Origin: Megalonaias nervosa
Lineage: Eukaryota; Mollusca; Bivalvia; Unionida; Unionidae
Direction: 5' to 3'
Length of the DNA stretch: 64,000 nt
NCBI GenBank assembly: GCA_016617855.1
Contig: JAECUM010003222.1
Location: forward strand, 1 to 64,000
In this document: piece after piece, positions 49,176-61,915 of the stretch
How the letters are laid out: each line of letters starts with the position of its first letter
How positions within the stretch are numbered: the stretch's first letter is position 1
Notes under the pieces: generated by a model
The model's database searches: none
Told to the model about the DNA's origin: nothing
Seen by the model: the letters and a program-made list of their open reading frames with translations, nothing else
Made by a program: the position numbers and the translations under genes

Positions 49176-50053
49176 CATGCATGTTAAAGCTAAGTGAGCA
49201 CACACTAATTATAGGTAATCCACTCAATCTGTTCCCCATTCATAGGTCACATGCTTCACTTTGTACACAAAGTTTACAGCTTTCAACAGAAGTCTGAGAA
49301 GTAGACAATGTTGATAAAGGTCAAGGCCATACAAGGGGATAGATATTAATAATTTTCTAGTCTTTCAACAACTTCGAAATAAAATTTCGCATTTCATCAA
49401 CATGATCCAAGTTTTCTCGGGCCAATTAGAATGTTTTTTACAAGCCCTATGGACACTTCACTTAGAATACAGCAGGGGCTCAACATATAATTAGAGTGGT
49501 CCCAGACATCAGGCTATCAGATTTTTTTTAGCACTGCCCATGGCCATCAAAATCTACTTAAAGATTTAACCATTCTCTCTTTAAAGGGGCTCTCCTGCAT
49601 CAATTTTAAAAAAATTAACCTTGCTTTCATTTTCTTTGTTTGATTTAAAATGTTTTGAAAAATTTTGAAATGAAGGACATTTTCAGTCTAATAAGGTTGA
49701 AAATTACATTTAAAGACGACCAAACTTATACGTACATAAGAGTTTCCTCATCTAGCAATAGAGCTTGACTAAGCTAATATGATCATGTGACAAACAAAGA
49801 TAGTAATCTATGGTGTGAGTGTGGATGTTGATGTTTTCACATTAATTTATATGACAGTAAAAGATTATGTACTGGTGTCACAAATAGGGTGAAATAGTTT
49901 TGTTACATAGTAATGTATTCTCCTTTAAGAATTTCAGTTTTAGAGCAGTGGATAAAGCAGATAGTTTTGTTGTGTAATTGGATCATGGGGGTCATCTCAA
50001 GGTGTTAAGGATTGAAAGTGTACATTGTAACATCTCTCTCACTCTCTGTCATA

Positions 50054-50309
50054 AAGGGGCCTCAAGTGGTTGAGTGGTCTAAAGTGCTTACTGTTACGGA
50101 TCACTGTCATCTCACCTCCCTCTGCGTGGGTTTGAGTCTCGGGCTCGGCCAATGTGGGTATGTGAGAAAGCTTGCCAGTAGCTTCTCATGGGTCAGTGGT
50201 TCTTTTCGGGGTTTTCCTGGATTCTTCCTCCACCATTTATACTGGCCGCTATGTAAAGCCTATCTTGTCCTGAAAAATGGTGTTAAACCCTATAACAACA
50301 ACAACAACT
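50054..50309 (+). mobile_element. SINE family B, full-length copy 4
   Basis: Head GGGGCCTCAAGTGGTTGAGTGG, B box GGGTTTGAGTC, body GCTTGCCAGTAGCTTCTCAT and TTCCTCCACCATTTATACTG, ending CCTATAACAACAACAAC. TCATAAA occurs at both junctions (50049-50055 and 50311-50317), a plausible short target duplication. Confidence 0.9.
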
Positions 50310-52233
50310 CTCATAAAATAAAATAATAAAAGGGTGAGCCCTCATTCTTCATTTACATGGTACACAAACAGACTCGTCCCAAATTCACACACAGCACAAG
50401 TTTAATGTTAATAAATGAAGCTTTAGAGGAGTTTTATTATGAATAAATAAGAGAGATGGATCCACAGACATAGTTGGAGTCACTGACGTAGACGCACAAA
50501 GTAAATCCCATATACCACCAGCATAATGGCATGATAATATAAACAGAACTATTTTGAGCAGGTTTGAAGTACTGATTCCTTTCCAGAAAATAATGAGAGT
50601 TATCAGGGGTTAAGCCAAATATACTTTATAAGAACCAAGTATGGTTCACTAGGATTAAATTGAAATAATAGTAAAGAAAATTAGTAACCTGCAGTTTCAA
50701 CTTGGTTTAGAGATTTTTCTCCTTTTATGCATTAAGCTTTATGACTGCCTATTTATTTTTAGGGGAGGTTTGGGGGCAATATTTTAGCACCAAAACTATA
50801 AATTTCCAGCCAGTGATATTAGTTGAAAAGAATAAACTATCTTAGGTAATAGAGAAAAAATACTTCTGGTTCTAAAAATAAGTCCATTGTCCCCTTCCTC
50901 TCAGGCACAATAATTGGTTTGTTCCTTAGCAGACAGTATTTTATTCCCCATACATGTTACAATTGTAGAAAATCTGAAAAATATTTTTTTTCCTCTAAAG
51001 TTTGACTTGAATTCCCATTATAGATTTTAAAAATATTGAAACAAGTTTCTACCTGGCTGATGTTAAAGAGACTTTATTGCTGTGGATATGAAACAACATT
51101 AAAACATTGAACATTCTTGACAGTTTGACAACATTAAATGAAGTGGTTTTGAAGATGTAAACATTATGTTTCTCACCTGGCTGTAATGAGGACCAACATA
51201 CACACATTTGTTTGTAGATTATGACATAATGAATAGTTCATCCAATACTTGAATAAAAATGTTACCAGTGTATTTTGGGGGAGATGTGAAAATGTGTATT
51301 TTCTGCCTGGTTGCTATGGAGTTTTAATGATTGCTATGGAAACTGTCCTAAATAGAATTTTTCGTAAAATACTCCTTAAATGTTTAGCCAAATATAGTTA
51401 TTATTTTAGATGTCAGAGTGTGATTTTGATCTGATTGTTATGCAAACTAAAACTTTGTCAGTTAAGGGGATCTCATCAGTTTCCAAGTTGTGACCCAGAT
51501 GAAGCATACCTACAGGGACCATCCCTGTACAAGATAGAGAACATGACCCAAAAGCCCAATATAAATGTCATAGCCCTGGCACTAAAGATGACACAAAAAA
51601 GCTTATAGATTTCCACCTACAATATTTCAAGTATTTAGGTTTTTGTAAAAATATTAACCTTCCATTTGAAACCATTGTGTACATTTAAAGGCTACGCCCA
51701 ATTATATCCGAAGTTTCAAGTCTGTGCCTGTAAGTTTGTAGAAGATGCACTACAGGACACACGGTACTAATGGTATGGAAAAATGGGAACCAGCCTGGAA
51801 ATGGGTGAACATTTAATAGAGTATATATGGGTTTGGGTGGCCAGGATTGGTTAATAATGTAAGTTATGTTTTAGGAAAAAGACTCTTTTGAGAGCTTATC
51901 CTAGTTGTAAGTGAAAAAAAACAGAGACATTGTTTTATTGATGGAATTACAGTCCTTTAACAGTCTTGAGTTTGGAACACTCATTACTAAAATTAGCACC
52001 TGACTCTTTGGTGCAGAATTGAAAGCACATGTTTCAAACACACGCAGGTCCAGAAAATGCCACAGCTCATATCCGTTCCTCTACACAGAAGCTGACATCC
52101 AGGTTTCATCTATACTGATAAATATAGGTTTGATCATGGGCACTCAGAAATTTTAAGTTACTGAATTTTTAATATCATGGTGTTTGCATAGGTTTACTAT
52201 GGGAACTGAATTAGTACCATGACTCCTACATGA

Positions 52234-52274
52234 CTAAAGGAGGGACAGACAGACAGACAGGCAGGCAGGCAGGA
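52234..52274. repeat. (GACA)n/(GGCA)n microsatellite
   Basis: Four-base repeats GACAGACAGACAGACA changing to GGCAGGCAGGCAGG. Confidence 0.9.
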
Positions 52275-52777
52275 TGACATAATCCCCAACTTTCTAAAAG
52301 ATGCATGATGATAAAAGTTACTGTTATTTTTTTCTTAAACATTATAATTCTCAGTAGCAGTTAAGAAAAAATTTCAAACAATATCAAACCTTTGAGAAAA
52401 ATATCTGATTGGTTGACAAACAACATCTTTTATGAAACAGCTTTTCATGAAATGAGAAACACAAAACAAATTTACATCTATTTATATCTGAATATGATGA
52501 TATGACTAAAATCCACACACATTACTACATCAGCAAGACTTTTTACAAATTGTCAATACTAAGGATACGTGATAACAACTATAAACAACAGAATCTCTGG
52601 GTAAAAGTTTTTTTCCTGTACCCTATTTATATGATATGCCAATTTTCTTCTAATTTTTCATAAAATATGCATTTTCCATTCAATTGTCATGACTGTAAAA
52701 GGAATGGTTGTGAGCTACATAAAAGTAATGAATGGGAAAAGGTAAACGACATAAAGCAACCTATGCACAGTACAGTT

Positions 52778-52806
52778 GTTTATTATTATTATTATTATTA
52801 TTATTT
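52778..52806. repeat. (ATT)n microsatellite
   Basis: About nine ATT/TTA trinucleotides, read as a poly-tyrosine run in the overlapping open frame. Confidence 0.92.
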
Positions 52807-55800
52807 CCTCAGGTTTTGTAATTGGAAAAAGATAAAACTTTTAAAGTTTGTGGGGTTTTTTTTTAAACTAGTTGATTTCATGGTATTTGTGATAGTTCCT
52901 CGGATTACTAGGTATTCAGAGTATACAATTGTCACCAAACAAGAAAATTTGATTTCTTCCCTTCAGATGATAATTTTCAGATGTCATATTATCTGTATTT
53001 TGCTATTGGACAGCAATACCATTTTACATGCAAATATTCATATAAACGTCACGTTCCTCTTTCCAAGAACACAAATGTATTTTATAAACAGAAACTAAAG
53101 CAGTTCTTTGGAAATAATGTAGGTAAAGTATAGATGGGATTAGGGTAAAAGTATACATAGAATCCTGCACCATAACAGTTAAACTTCTATCAGTGTAAGC
53201 TGTGTTCACAATGGGTCTAAGTAGAAAAAATGGTTTTGGATTCTAATATAGCTCTGGCAGGCCTCCGCTAAGTCAGCTTGAATAATTATATGAAACAATC
53301 GTTTTAAATGTCATTTGTGTTATCATACCTAAAAAGAAAGATAATGAATAAGGAATATAAATGAAAACAAATTCATAAATTATGATACTCTACTGAATGC
53401 ATCTTCAGTCCATACAATGCACAGTAAAGAAATTTTTGAATTAATCAATATTAAAGATGTAAGAAACAGATTTTAGTTACGTAGAATGCATGCATTGCAG
53501 TCATGCACTGTTAAAGGTTAAAAGGATATAATTGCAGTTGCATTCCTTTGCTTTGAATATTGAACTTCTACTCAGATCACATATGCCAATTTAGATAAAC
53601 GATTAAGACCATGCTGTGGAATGTTCAAAACCTTAGATGCCTACCATTGGTAGAATGTTTTGTTTGATACTAACCTTGCTATTACATTGAAGATGGAGAA
53701 TCCCCTGTTCTATAAATAGCTTTGTAGCAGACGCTGCGACAAGAAATCGTATGCTTAAACAGGCTCTAAAACTGATAAGAAATATCTTTAAAAAAAAAAA
53801 AAAACAATCAAAAAAGAAATAAAATTATAAGAGTTGCAATTATAAGAGTTTACTGTTTTTCAGAGTTTATCTTGGCATAAACTGTCAGTTGCCGAATCAC
53901 ACAGCAAATAACACCCTAATGTATATATTTATACCTTCACTCTCTATGTTAATTTCAGCAAGGGTAACTTTATTCATTATGATAAATGCATATCCATTTC
54001 TCCATCATTAATGTAAAATATTGTGATTTAAATTTGCTGCAAGTGTCAACTGGAAATTGTGGTACCATCTAGTTTCTAGAACATTACTAATCCAGTGTTT
54101 TTATAATGGTTTTGAGACTCCCCATGTTCTTGAATATCAACTTTAAGCCATTTTCCATATAGGTTGGAAATATCTAGCTCCGGTGTATCTTTTGGCCTGT
54201 CTTTTATTTCTTCTTTCTCTGTATTCTTGATCAAAATAATCCCATACATAACAAGAGATTTTCCACAAAACACATTTCTTCTGGGATGTGCATCATCGAT
54301 AATCATAATGTTTACATGGAATAATGACTTCTACGGTAACACTCATTGTTGTTCGAATATGTAAACATTATTTCTTTACTCCATTTACAGCCCTCGAAAC
54401 TGACATTGCCATTTTTGAAATCTGGAAGTTTGACCTGGAGTATGCCAGTCTAAATGTTTGACATTATGGGACAGAAACTTATATTTTAACAAGGAAAACA
54501 CTCCTTTTGAGTTTCCTGGAATTTTATATTTTTTATAATATGCAGTAGTGCTCCTTTAAAGGATTAATATCATGGAGACTTATTATGTTCAAAGGGTCTT
54601 ACCTTTTGTGAAAAATGCTCAGCGCCTATATTACTGTAATGAGAGACCTTCTCAGCCATCTTTCACTGTAGCACAGCAGGTACTGCATTAAATTGTTTGT
54701 GAAGTGATGATATGTTATGACCTGCATGAGTGAGATCTTTGTCTCTTTCTCTTGTAAAGTTCCAGAAGAAGAAGCTGTTCAAAATATTTACTGATCATCT
54801 TTTTTTTAATATCAATTTCTAGAGAATCAGTCATTGTTTTTCTTGCAGAGTTGTAGTGAATTTTTTCAAGTAGACTTGGTGGTCTCTAAAGTAAGATTCA
54901 TATTTATGAATTATAAATGATGTTGACATTTAAGAAATAAAAAGTGTTGTGAATGTAGATATGACTCTGACATTGTTTTGTGGGTAGGACTAGTAAATAT
55001 TCAGCAGGACAAGTAAATTTCTAAATCTACTAGTGCTTCTGGCTACATTGAAATATTTAAATGTTCAATTCTAGGCCTGGCATAGTAACAATTTAGACAA
55101 AAGACATGCTATATTTGCATACAACGACTAAAAATCTGAAGTTTTCAAGTATGATAGTGCTAATTAAGACTGCAGTGTTTACTAAAATGTCATAGGGTGT
55201 ACACGGAGTACAGTAATTGAAACAATGCCATTTAATTGAACCAATTTGAAACTCAACCTTCACTCTGATTTGCATGTTAGGTTTATGGCATGAAGGTATT
55301 CATATGTAAGCTGTTGACAATCAATTTGTGATCATTTCATGTTAACCTCATATTACACTGTACAACATTTGTTGAACATATTTTCTGACAATTCAGGTAA
55401 ATCATCCTTAGGATCATCATGTTATTGTTTCAGACTGCTACTTTTATAAGCAAAGATGACATTGATAATGCAACTTGACATAATAACCTGGGCATATACT
55501 TTGCCAGCACCAGATTTACCATGTGCATATTTATTTATATATATAGTTACTGATTTTGTAAACAATTACAGGCAATCATTAAATAAGTCATTTAGTGTAG
55601 ACATTGCTGCAGTAGTACAAATGCATGAAGTTTAAACTTAAAATTTCATAAAATCTGGCATGTAATTGGTTTAACTGTTCAGAGCTACTATATAATTCAA
55701 CTAAGAAACAGTTGTCTAAAAGAGTGTCTAAAGCATGTGCAGTTACTCGGGTCTTATTAGCAAATACAGCTGCTTTATGATTGGTCAGTTTTTAGCTGTG

Positions 55801-56543
55801 ATGGACAGGTTGGTGAAGTGGCACCAAATGTGCATGTATATACAAAATAGATGTCATACCAGTGTTATAGGGAAGTTCATATGCATCATCCATGATTGAG
55901 TTCCACAGTTAAGTATATGCAGAATTGAGATGACAAATGTCTGTATATGAATACAGGCAGGAATAGGAATAAGTCAAGAACAATAAAGAAACAGTCAAGG
56001 CCTGAACTTTACGTGTATTTATTCACTGATTATCTCTATGACATGTTGTTATACATGGGTTTCTTTAGCCTTGTTAAGGATAATACAAATCTGATTTAAC
56101 ATGCCATGCATATTGACAAGGCTGCTATTATGAAACAACTTTATGAGGTTTTATTAGTACATGTAATATTGGAAATACCCATGTACATGCTTGGACTGAA
56201 ATTAAGCAAAAGATCCTTGTTTGACATGTATGTTTGTACATTGGAATTGTTCTTATCCAGTTTAAATGTAGCATATTACTTCAAGATGAAATGTAATTAA
56301 ATATGTACGAGACCATTTTTTTGATATATATTAGCAATACTTTCTAATCTGACATGGGTCTTTCCCTTGCTATATGAGAACATGTTAACAAGGGATTTTA
56401 AAAAAAAGCAGTATATACATGTATGATAGATTTAAATTTATTCTTACTCCAAATATTGGTAAATGGAATTGAAGTAATTAGAGAGCAATACCACCACACA
56501 TGAAATCTCTTTTGTCTGCTAAATGTCAGAATTATATGGAGCC

Positions 56544-56595
56544 AGGACAAGATAGGACAGGACAGGACAGGACAGGACAGGACAGGACAGGACAG
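56544..56595. repeat. (GGACA)n pentanucleotide repeat
   Basis: About ten units of GGACA, beginning GGACAAGATAGGACAGGACA. The minus-strand frame (VLSCPVLSCP) is an artefact. Confidence 0.95.
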
Positions 56596-57169
56596 TATCC
56601 TGTGCTCCTTGGCGCTTTACAAGATTCAACCTGTTGCTGTGCTGCTGAACACCAGCCAAACAAACAAATAAAATTATAGTCACTAGAAAACGTATAACAG
56701 TTGCTACGAAAGTGTAAAACACGTATTACTTGTCAGATGTGTCGTATGCTGTGGATATTTGCATTATAGTTTCACTCCTTGTATGGAAAAGGGAATAATT
56801 GCTGAATTTTTGGGGAATTGCAGGATATGCCCACAAGAGCAAGAAGCCTAATTACCTGTAATGACAGGTGGTTAGTAGGTATAAAAATCCATTACTTCCG
56901 GTGTTTTCTTCAGGACTCCACTAAATTTAATCAATTTCCCTATAAAAATGAGCAAGCAAGCAAAAATCATATGCACTCAGTTTTCCTTGAGTGTAATGAA
57001 ACCTGTAACATTTATAATATTAACCAAGCCCAATCAGATCATACAAGTGCTTGACTTCTAGTTCAACTGCCATAATCAAGTACTTGGTAAGCGACGTTTT
57101 GCACTTGAGCAGTGTGACTTTTCATTGATTATCTAGTTTTTAACAGCTGCATTTGGCCAAGTTGTACAA

Positions 57170-57352
57170 TGGCGAACATGCAGTTGTTAGTACATGTATT
57201 TTGTGGCAATGTCTCAGCTGTTACATGCAGTTTTTAGTATTTGGTGGCAATATCTGCTGTTACTTGCAGTTATTAGTTATTGGTGACAGTATCGCTGCTG
57301 CTACATGCAGTTTTTAGTATTTGGTGGCAATATCTCTTGCTGTTACAGTGTT
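57170..57352. repeat. Tandem repeat, about 40-50-bp unit, four copies
   Basis: The unit resembles GTTACATGCAGTTTTTAGTA followed by TTTGGTGGCAATATCTGCT. Four imperfect copies. Confidence 0.88.
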
Positions 57353-57779
57353 TTTGTGCATTTAATGTTCCTGCTGTTGCATTCATTTCTAATGCATATG
57401 ACATGCTGCAGTGGTCATGATCACAGCCACTGAGCCAATAATGAAGATAAGCAACCAAGTTTTATTTATTCATTAAAAATATTATTTATCACGCACATTG
57501 GTTGAAACATGCTATAGGTGGTCTATTTGTAGATCCTGATCTTATTTTTAATAAATCTGCCCCCCCTCCCCTGGTGTAAAAATCCAAGAGAAACCAATGC
57601 TGTTGTGATCAGATCACTTATTTTTTAAATATGTATCTTAATTATTACTGAAGTTGTTAAATGCCCACACATTTTTATTTTTAAGTGACCAATCTCTTTT
57701 CCAAATTTTTCTGTCCCGTTTTTTGCATGGATGAGAGATAAAAAGTCACAAGTTCTAATCACTGGGAGAGATAGTTTGG

Positions 57780-58645
57780 AGTGTATGATCAAGAAGCTCT
57801 GACCTGGTATTCGTGAATCTGTTCGATTTCAAAACTTGAGTCTGAGCCTGAAGTCCCAAATTTATAATTCTCCAAGTTCCTGCCCCTTCATACCCATACA
57901 TCCCTACCCGCCTTGTGACCTTTGTGGAAGGTTATTGTCATTTGAAAATCTCTGATAATTTTCAGTTGAAGCTTTTCAGTGTGGTTGTAAGTCCCAAACC
58001 CTGGCAGGTTAGCTGCCGTTATACTTTTACTGTATAATCAGAAAGCTCTGTCCTTTTCATACCGATGCACCCATGTCATCCCTGTGACCTGCATCAGAGA
58101 AGGTCATGGTCATTTTAAATCTTGATCATGTTTTTGGTTTGAAAAATTTTGTATTTTCATGAATTCTCTATTCTGGGAGGGACAGGTGTTATACTTCGAT
58201 ATTGAATCAAGGAGTTCTACCCTTTCAAATACTTGCACCTCAAACCTCCATCTGACCTTTCTTCTAGGTGAGGGTCATTTTGGTTAATTTTTTTTTCTGT
58301 ATTGTCATAATCCTTGAACACTAAGAGAGTTAGTTATCATACTTACTCAAAAGAATTGGAGAGCTCTGTTATCACATATCCTGCATGCCAACCTGACACT
58401 CCTACTCCTATACAAGTTTTTTTTGTTTTTTTTAATTCTTGTTTCAGATTTTGGTATAAGATCTTGTATAATTGTAAGTACCAGACCTTAGCAGGCATTG
58501 ATGTCATTCTTCAACTGTAGATTTAAAAAGCAAAATAATAATTCAATAGCCGTGCACTCTTACCCTTCCTCTGACTCACTGGCAAGATCAAGTTCATTCG
58601 AAAGTATTAGGTACAAAGTTCTGTTTTTGGCAAAAAGACGTTAAA
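57780..58645. repeat. Degenerate tandem field, about 150-250-bp units
   Basis: Recurring order: 'GAAGCTCTGACCTGGTAT' or 'AGAAAGCTCTGTCCTTTTCA', 'TACCGATGCACCCATGTCAT', 'CTGTGACCTGCATCAGAG', 'AAGGTCATGGTCATTTTAAA', then 'ATTTT.AGTTG..AAGTTTTG' and 'TTCTCTATTCTGGGAG'. Landmarks lie near 57790, 58040, 58208, 58360 and 58545. Old and heavily diverged. Confidence 0.68.
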
Positions 58646-58900
58646 AATCCCGTATGGAAGGAGGTGTTGATGGAATGGGGAGGAGGTTCATTTGAAATTA
58701 GGACATCAGACAAGGGTAGCAGGTGAGATATTTAATTCCTTGAAATTTCTTAAGAGACATGTGCAACTTTTGCTAACCTTGACCAGTGAAGAATCAAAAA
58801 TTTTTTGTATGTTAAATGTGAATTTCTTTTTTGGTTCCAGAGATTATTTGTAAAGGAATAGATCCTTCCTGTCATATCTCTGTATGTAGCCAATAAACAA

Positions 58901-59114
58901 TTTACTCACTTATATGTCAAGTCAAACTGCAAATAACAGAAGATCCTGATCTGCCGTAGTATAATGCAACTAAAGGTAGAAGTCTATGTTGTTTGTTCTT
59001 GTTATTACTCTTATCAAGCTGCACAGACCCAGATCTGCTGGTACATTATGCAATGGCTGATCTGGGTCTGTGCAGTTAACAGTTGGACTCGACTTAAAAG
59101 TTAGTATATATGGT
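58901..59114 (-). mobile_element. Palindromic MITE, copy 3, inverted orientation
   Basis: The asymmetric spacer reads in reverse (GTTGTTTGTTCTTGTTATTA), and the well-kept hairpin GCACAGACCCAGATCTGCTG / GCTGATCTGGGTCTGTGC follows rather than precedes it. The right end TTAGTATATATGGTA is intact; the left outer bases are lost. It lies about 100 bases from the MULE-like element. Confidence 0.87.
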
Positions 59115-59215
59115 ATTTAAGAGTCTTGTGGGCTTATTAGAGATAACTTGTTCACCTGATATCAATTTCAGATGCTGACCTTTTGGATATTTTTAAATGA
59201 CTTTCTATTTGCTAC

Positions 59216-59740
59216 TGTTCATACATCTTTGCTAGCCAAGGTTCCGATAACCTTATCTACACCATGGCAGATCAAACAGCTATATCGGTGCTTTTGTCCT
59301 AGCGACATCTATTGGATTTGATGTGTTGCCTCCCTTTGTATGTAATGCCAACTAACCAATAGCGTTGTGCATTGTACATTGGCTGAAAATGGTGGTGGCA
59401 ATTGACCTGAAAAGGATATTTTGTAAATTTAACGTCAAAAGTATGACTGTGTACCAGAAGGAAGCCATTACAGGTCTATTTGAGTGAAAGGTATTTGTGC
59501 AAACACGGACCAGTACTGGAAAAGTGCTTATTTAACAGTCCATTCAAGTTGTGTGCTCCCCTTGTCTCAATCACGTAGGAACAGTGTTCAAATTTGAACA
59601 ACTTACTTTTGATTGGATGCGGTGGCTTGATGCTGCATCCAGTGAAATTCACAGACCCGAAGCTCAGAAATATCTGCTCAGTATGCCAAGGTATAGATAG
59701 GGTTATTGGAACCTTGGCTAGCGAAGATGCTGTTCATACA
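59216..59740. mobile_element. MULE-like non-autonomous TIR element (505 bp), 10-bp target duplication
   Basis: The left end TCTTTGCTAGCCAAGGTTCC then GATAACCTTATCTA is matched by the inverted right end (TAGATAGGGTTATTGGAACC then TTGGCTAGCGAAGA): about 34 bp with three differences. TGTTCATACA stands at 59216-59225 and 59731-59740, an exact 10-bp duplication. Duplications of 9-11 bp point to the Mutator superfamily. The interior has no credible coding frame. Confidence 0.87.
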
Positions 59741-60267
59741 GTTCCACTCAGTGGATCACATTGCTTATTGGAGTATGACTCCATTCGGTTATGAATTTTA
59801 TGTTTTGTTGTTTGCATTAGCTAAATTATTTTCCTCCAGTAGAATGGTTTTTAGGGAGCGAACTATTTTTACTTCAATAATTTAGGTGTAGAATAACAAC
59901 AGAGTCTTGTACCTAAATTGAATTAATCTGGGTAACATTTCTGTAATATTTTCCCTGGCAAAATGCCCTTGTCTTATGGTGCTAAAAATAAGGTGATTAG
60001 ATTATTGGTGGGGGGGGGACTTTGGCAATATGGCAGCATAGTGGCCCAGCCCATTGCTTGTCTTTTGTACAACACAAACCAGGCTTGTAGATACATATTG
60101 TGACAGTGATACTTTACATATGTACCAAAGGAAGAAGTGACAAAGCCACAAAGCATAAGACAGGGAGATGTTACAGCTGATCTCTGGGACAGGTAATTCA
60201 GCCATTGCTCCCAGAGTGTGTACTAAAGAGATAATATCAGTCCCCCACACCATGTGCTCTTTTTAAC

Positions 60268-60482
60268 TACCATCTTGACTCACTTATGAGTCCAGTTGCA
60301 AACTGCATAAACCCAGATCTACCATTGCATAATACACTGGCAGATCTGGGTTAGTGCTGTTTATTTGGAGTAGTCAGTAAAACAAACAAGATAGACTCTG
60401 ATCTTCAAGTGCATTATGCTATGGCTGATGAGGATCTTTGTTACTTGCAGTTGACTCGACTTACAGGCAAGTATATACAGTA
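60268..60482 (+). mobile_element. Palindromic MITE, copy 4 (215 bp)
   Basis: Left end TACCATCTTGACTCACTTAT, hairpin arms AACCCAGATCT / AGATCTGGGTT, spacer AGTAAAACAAACAAGATAGA, right end CAGTTGACTCGACTTACAGG then CAAGTATATACAGTA. Same orientation as copies 1 and 2. Confidence 0.87.
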
Positions 60483-60689
60483 TTTTGTGTGGCATGTGTC
60501 AATGCATACAAGACCTTTTAGACAATATATATTCTTGTTGCCAAGTTAAAAAGAAAAAGACACTAGCAGCAATTGCTAACGTTAAATATGATCCTCTAAA
60601 TATTGTTTGAGGTCCTGATTAAATAAAACCTTACTGTCATACTTGACTGGAAATGCACATTTAAATATTTTCATTGAATAACTGAATTT

Positions 60690-60789
60690 TATCTTATTGG
60701 TCATAAACCAGAAAAACTTATGTTGGGTTTTTCCATCCATACCTTATTAACACAAGTTTGTTATTGTTACTCCTATTAACTATTTGATT
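60690..60789 (+). repeat. ATGGC/CATCTTGAAAA repeat fragment, upstream of an inserted SINE
   Basis: 'TTATTGGTCATAAACCAGAA', 'TTATGTTGGGTTTTTCCATC' and 'GTTATTGTTACTCC' match the repeat's internal strings. The family continues after the SINE at about 61060, suggesting that the SINE landed inside an older array. Confidence 0.6.
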
Positions 60790-61035
60790 TGGGGTTTGGT
60801 GGGGTTAAATGCCATTTTTCAGCACATGGTAGACTATACATGGCAGACAGTTTACTTGGTGGTGGAAGAACCTAGGAAGATCCTGGAAAGAACCACCAAC
60901 CCACTGGAAGCTACTGGCAAGTTTTCTGACATACATATTGGTCAAGCCAAGACTCAGACTTACGCAGACAAAGGTGGGATGTGTGAGTGATCTGTAAAGG
61001 CGTGCACATTAGACCACTCTGCCAACTGGACCATC
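60790..61035 (-). mobile_element. SINE family B, copy 5, minus strand
   Basis: Inverted body (AAATGCCATTTTTCAGCACA, ACTATACATGGCAGACAGTT, AAAGAACCACCAACCCACTG), inverted B box (AAGACTCAGACTTACGCAG) and inverted head near 61000-61030. Confidence 0.83.
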
Positions 61036-61059
61036 CTAAACTACTTAGAGGATACCATG

Positions 61060-61915
61060 CAACTTTACACACATCTTCATCCGATGGTCCAGTATGGTCA
61101 CCAAGTCAACCATCTTGAAAATCTTGTTATCTCATAACTCCTTCTAAATTAATGGTTGGATCAACATGGGGTTTTTGCCTAAAACGACTTCTTATGATGT
61201 CTAGTTGGTCTTGAGTAAAAGTGATGCCTTTGAGACATCCATTAGGGCCACCATAGTGACCCTGAAAATCTCGTTATCACAACTTATCCTGAATGAATTG
61301 TCATACCAGCATTGCATTTTCACTGAAAGACTTCTCATGTCTGGTTGGTCATGAATGAAATGATGCTAGTTAGACCTGCCATCAAGAAAATATTTATTAT
61401 GCCTACTTCTTCATGATGGCTGGCCATATCTACTTTGTGTTATCACCAGAAGACTTTTTATGATGTCAAGTTTGAAAACAAAAAATCAGTATGGCCTCCA
61501 TGATAGCTGTCTTGAAAATCTTGTTGGCTTCTCTAAAACAGAAAGTCATGTCAGTAAAGGGTTTTCACCAACAAACTTTTGTTTTCTTGGTCCTAAATGA
61601 AAATGATAATAATCTGATGTCCAGTTTGGCCATCTTGAAAATCTTGTCATTGTTACTCCACTTAAAGGAAAACTCATTTTGACATGAGGTTTTCATCATA
61701 AGAGTTTTTATGGTGTTTTATTGGTTCTACATAAAAATGATGCAGATTGACCCTCAATATGGTCACCATGGTAGCCATCTTGAAAATAGTAAAATACTGA
61801 CTTTACTCCTACCAAATGGCTACAATCAACACGAGGTTTTCGCTAATAGAATGAAAACTTTGTGGAAAAAAATGGAAATTATGGTAGATATATTCTGGTA
61901 CATTTCATAAGTAAG
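61060..61915 (+). repeat. ATGGC/CATCTTGAAAA repeat, longest array (about six units)
   Basis: Units of about 125-150 bp each contain 'CCAGTATGGTCACCAAG', '..CCATCTTGAAAATCTTGTTA', 'GGTTGGATCAACATGGGGTT', 'ACTTCTTATGATGTCTAGTT' and 'GGTC.T.A.T.AAA.TGATG'. The Ser-Leu-rich short frames at 61491-61682 and 61710-61910 are repeat products. Confidence 0.82.

Noticed and set aside
54849..54890. 42-nt microexon candidate after TTTTTCTTGCAG with a GTAAGA donor
   Set aside because: Good splice signals and open in one frame, but the 14-residue peptide is not recognisable and no phase argument favours it.
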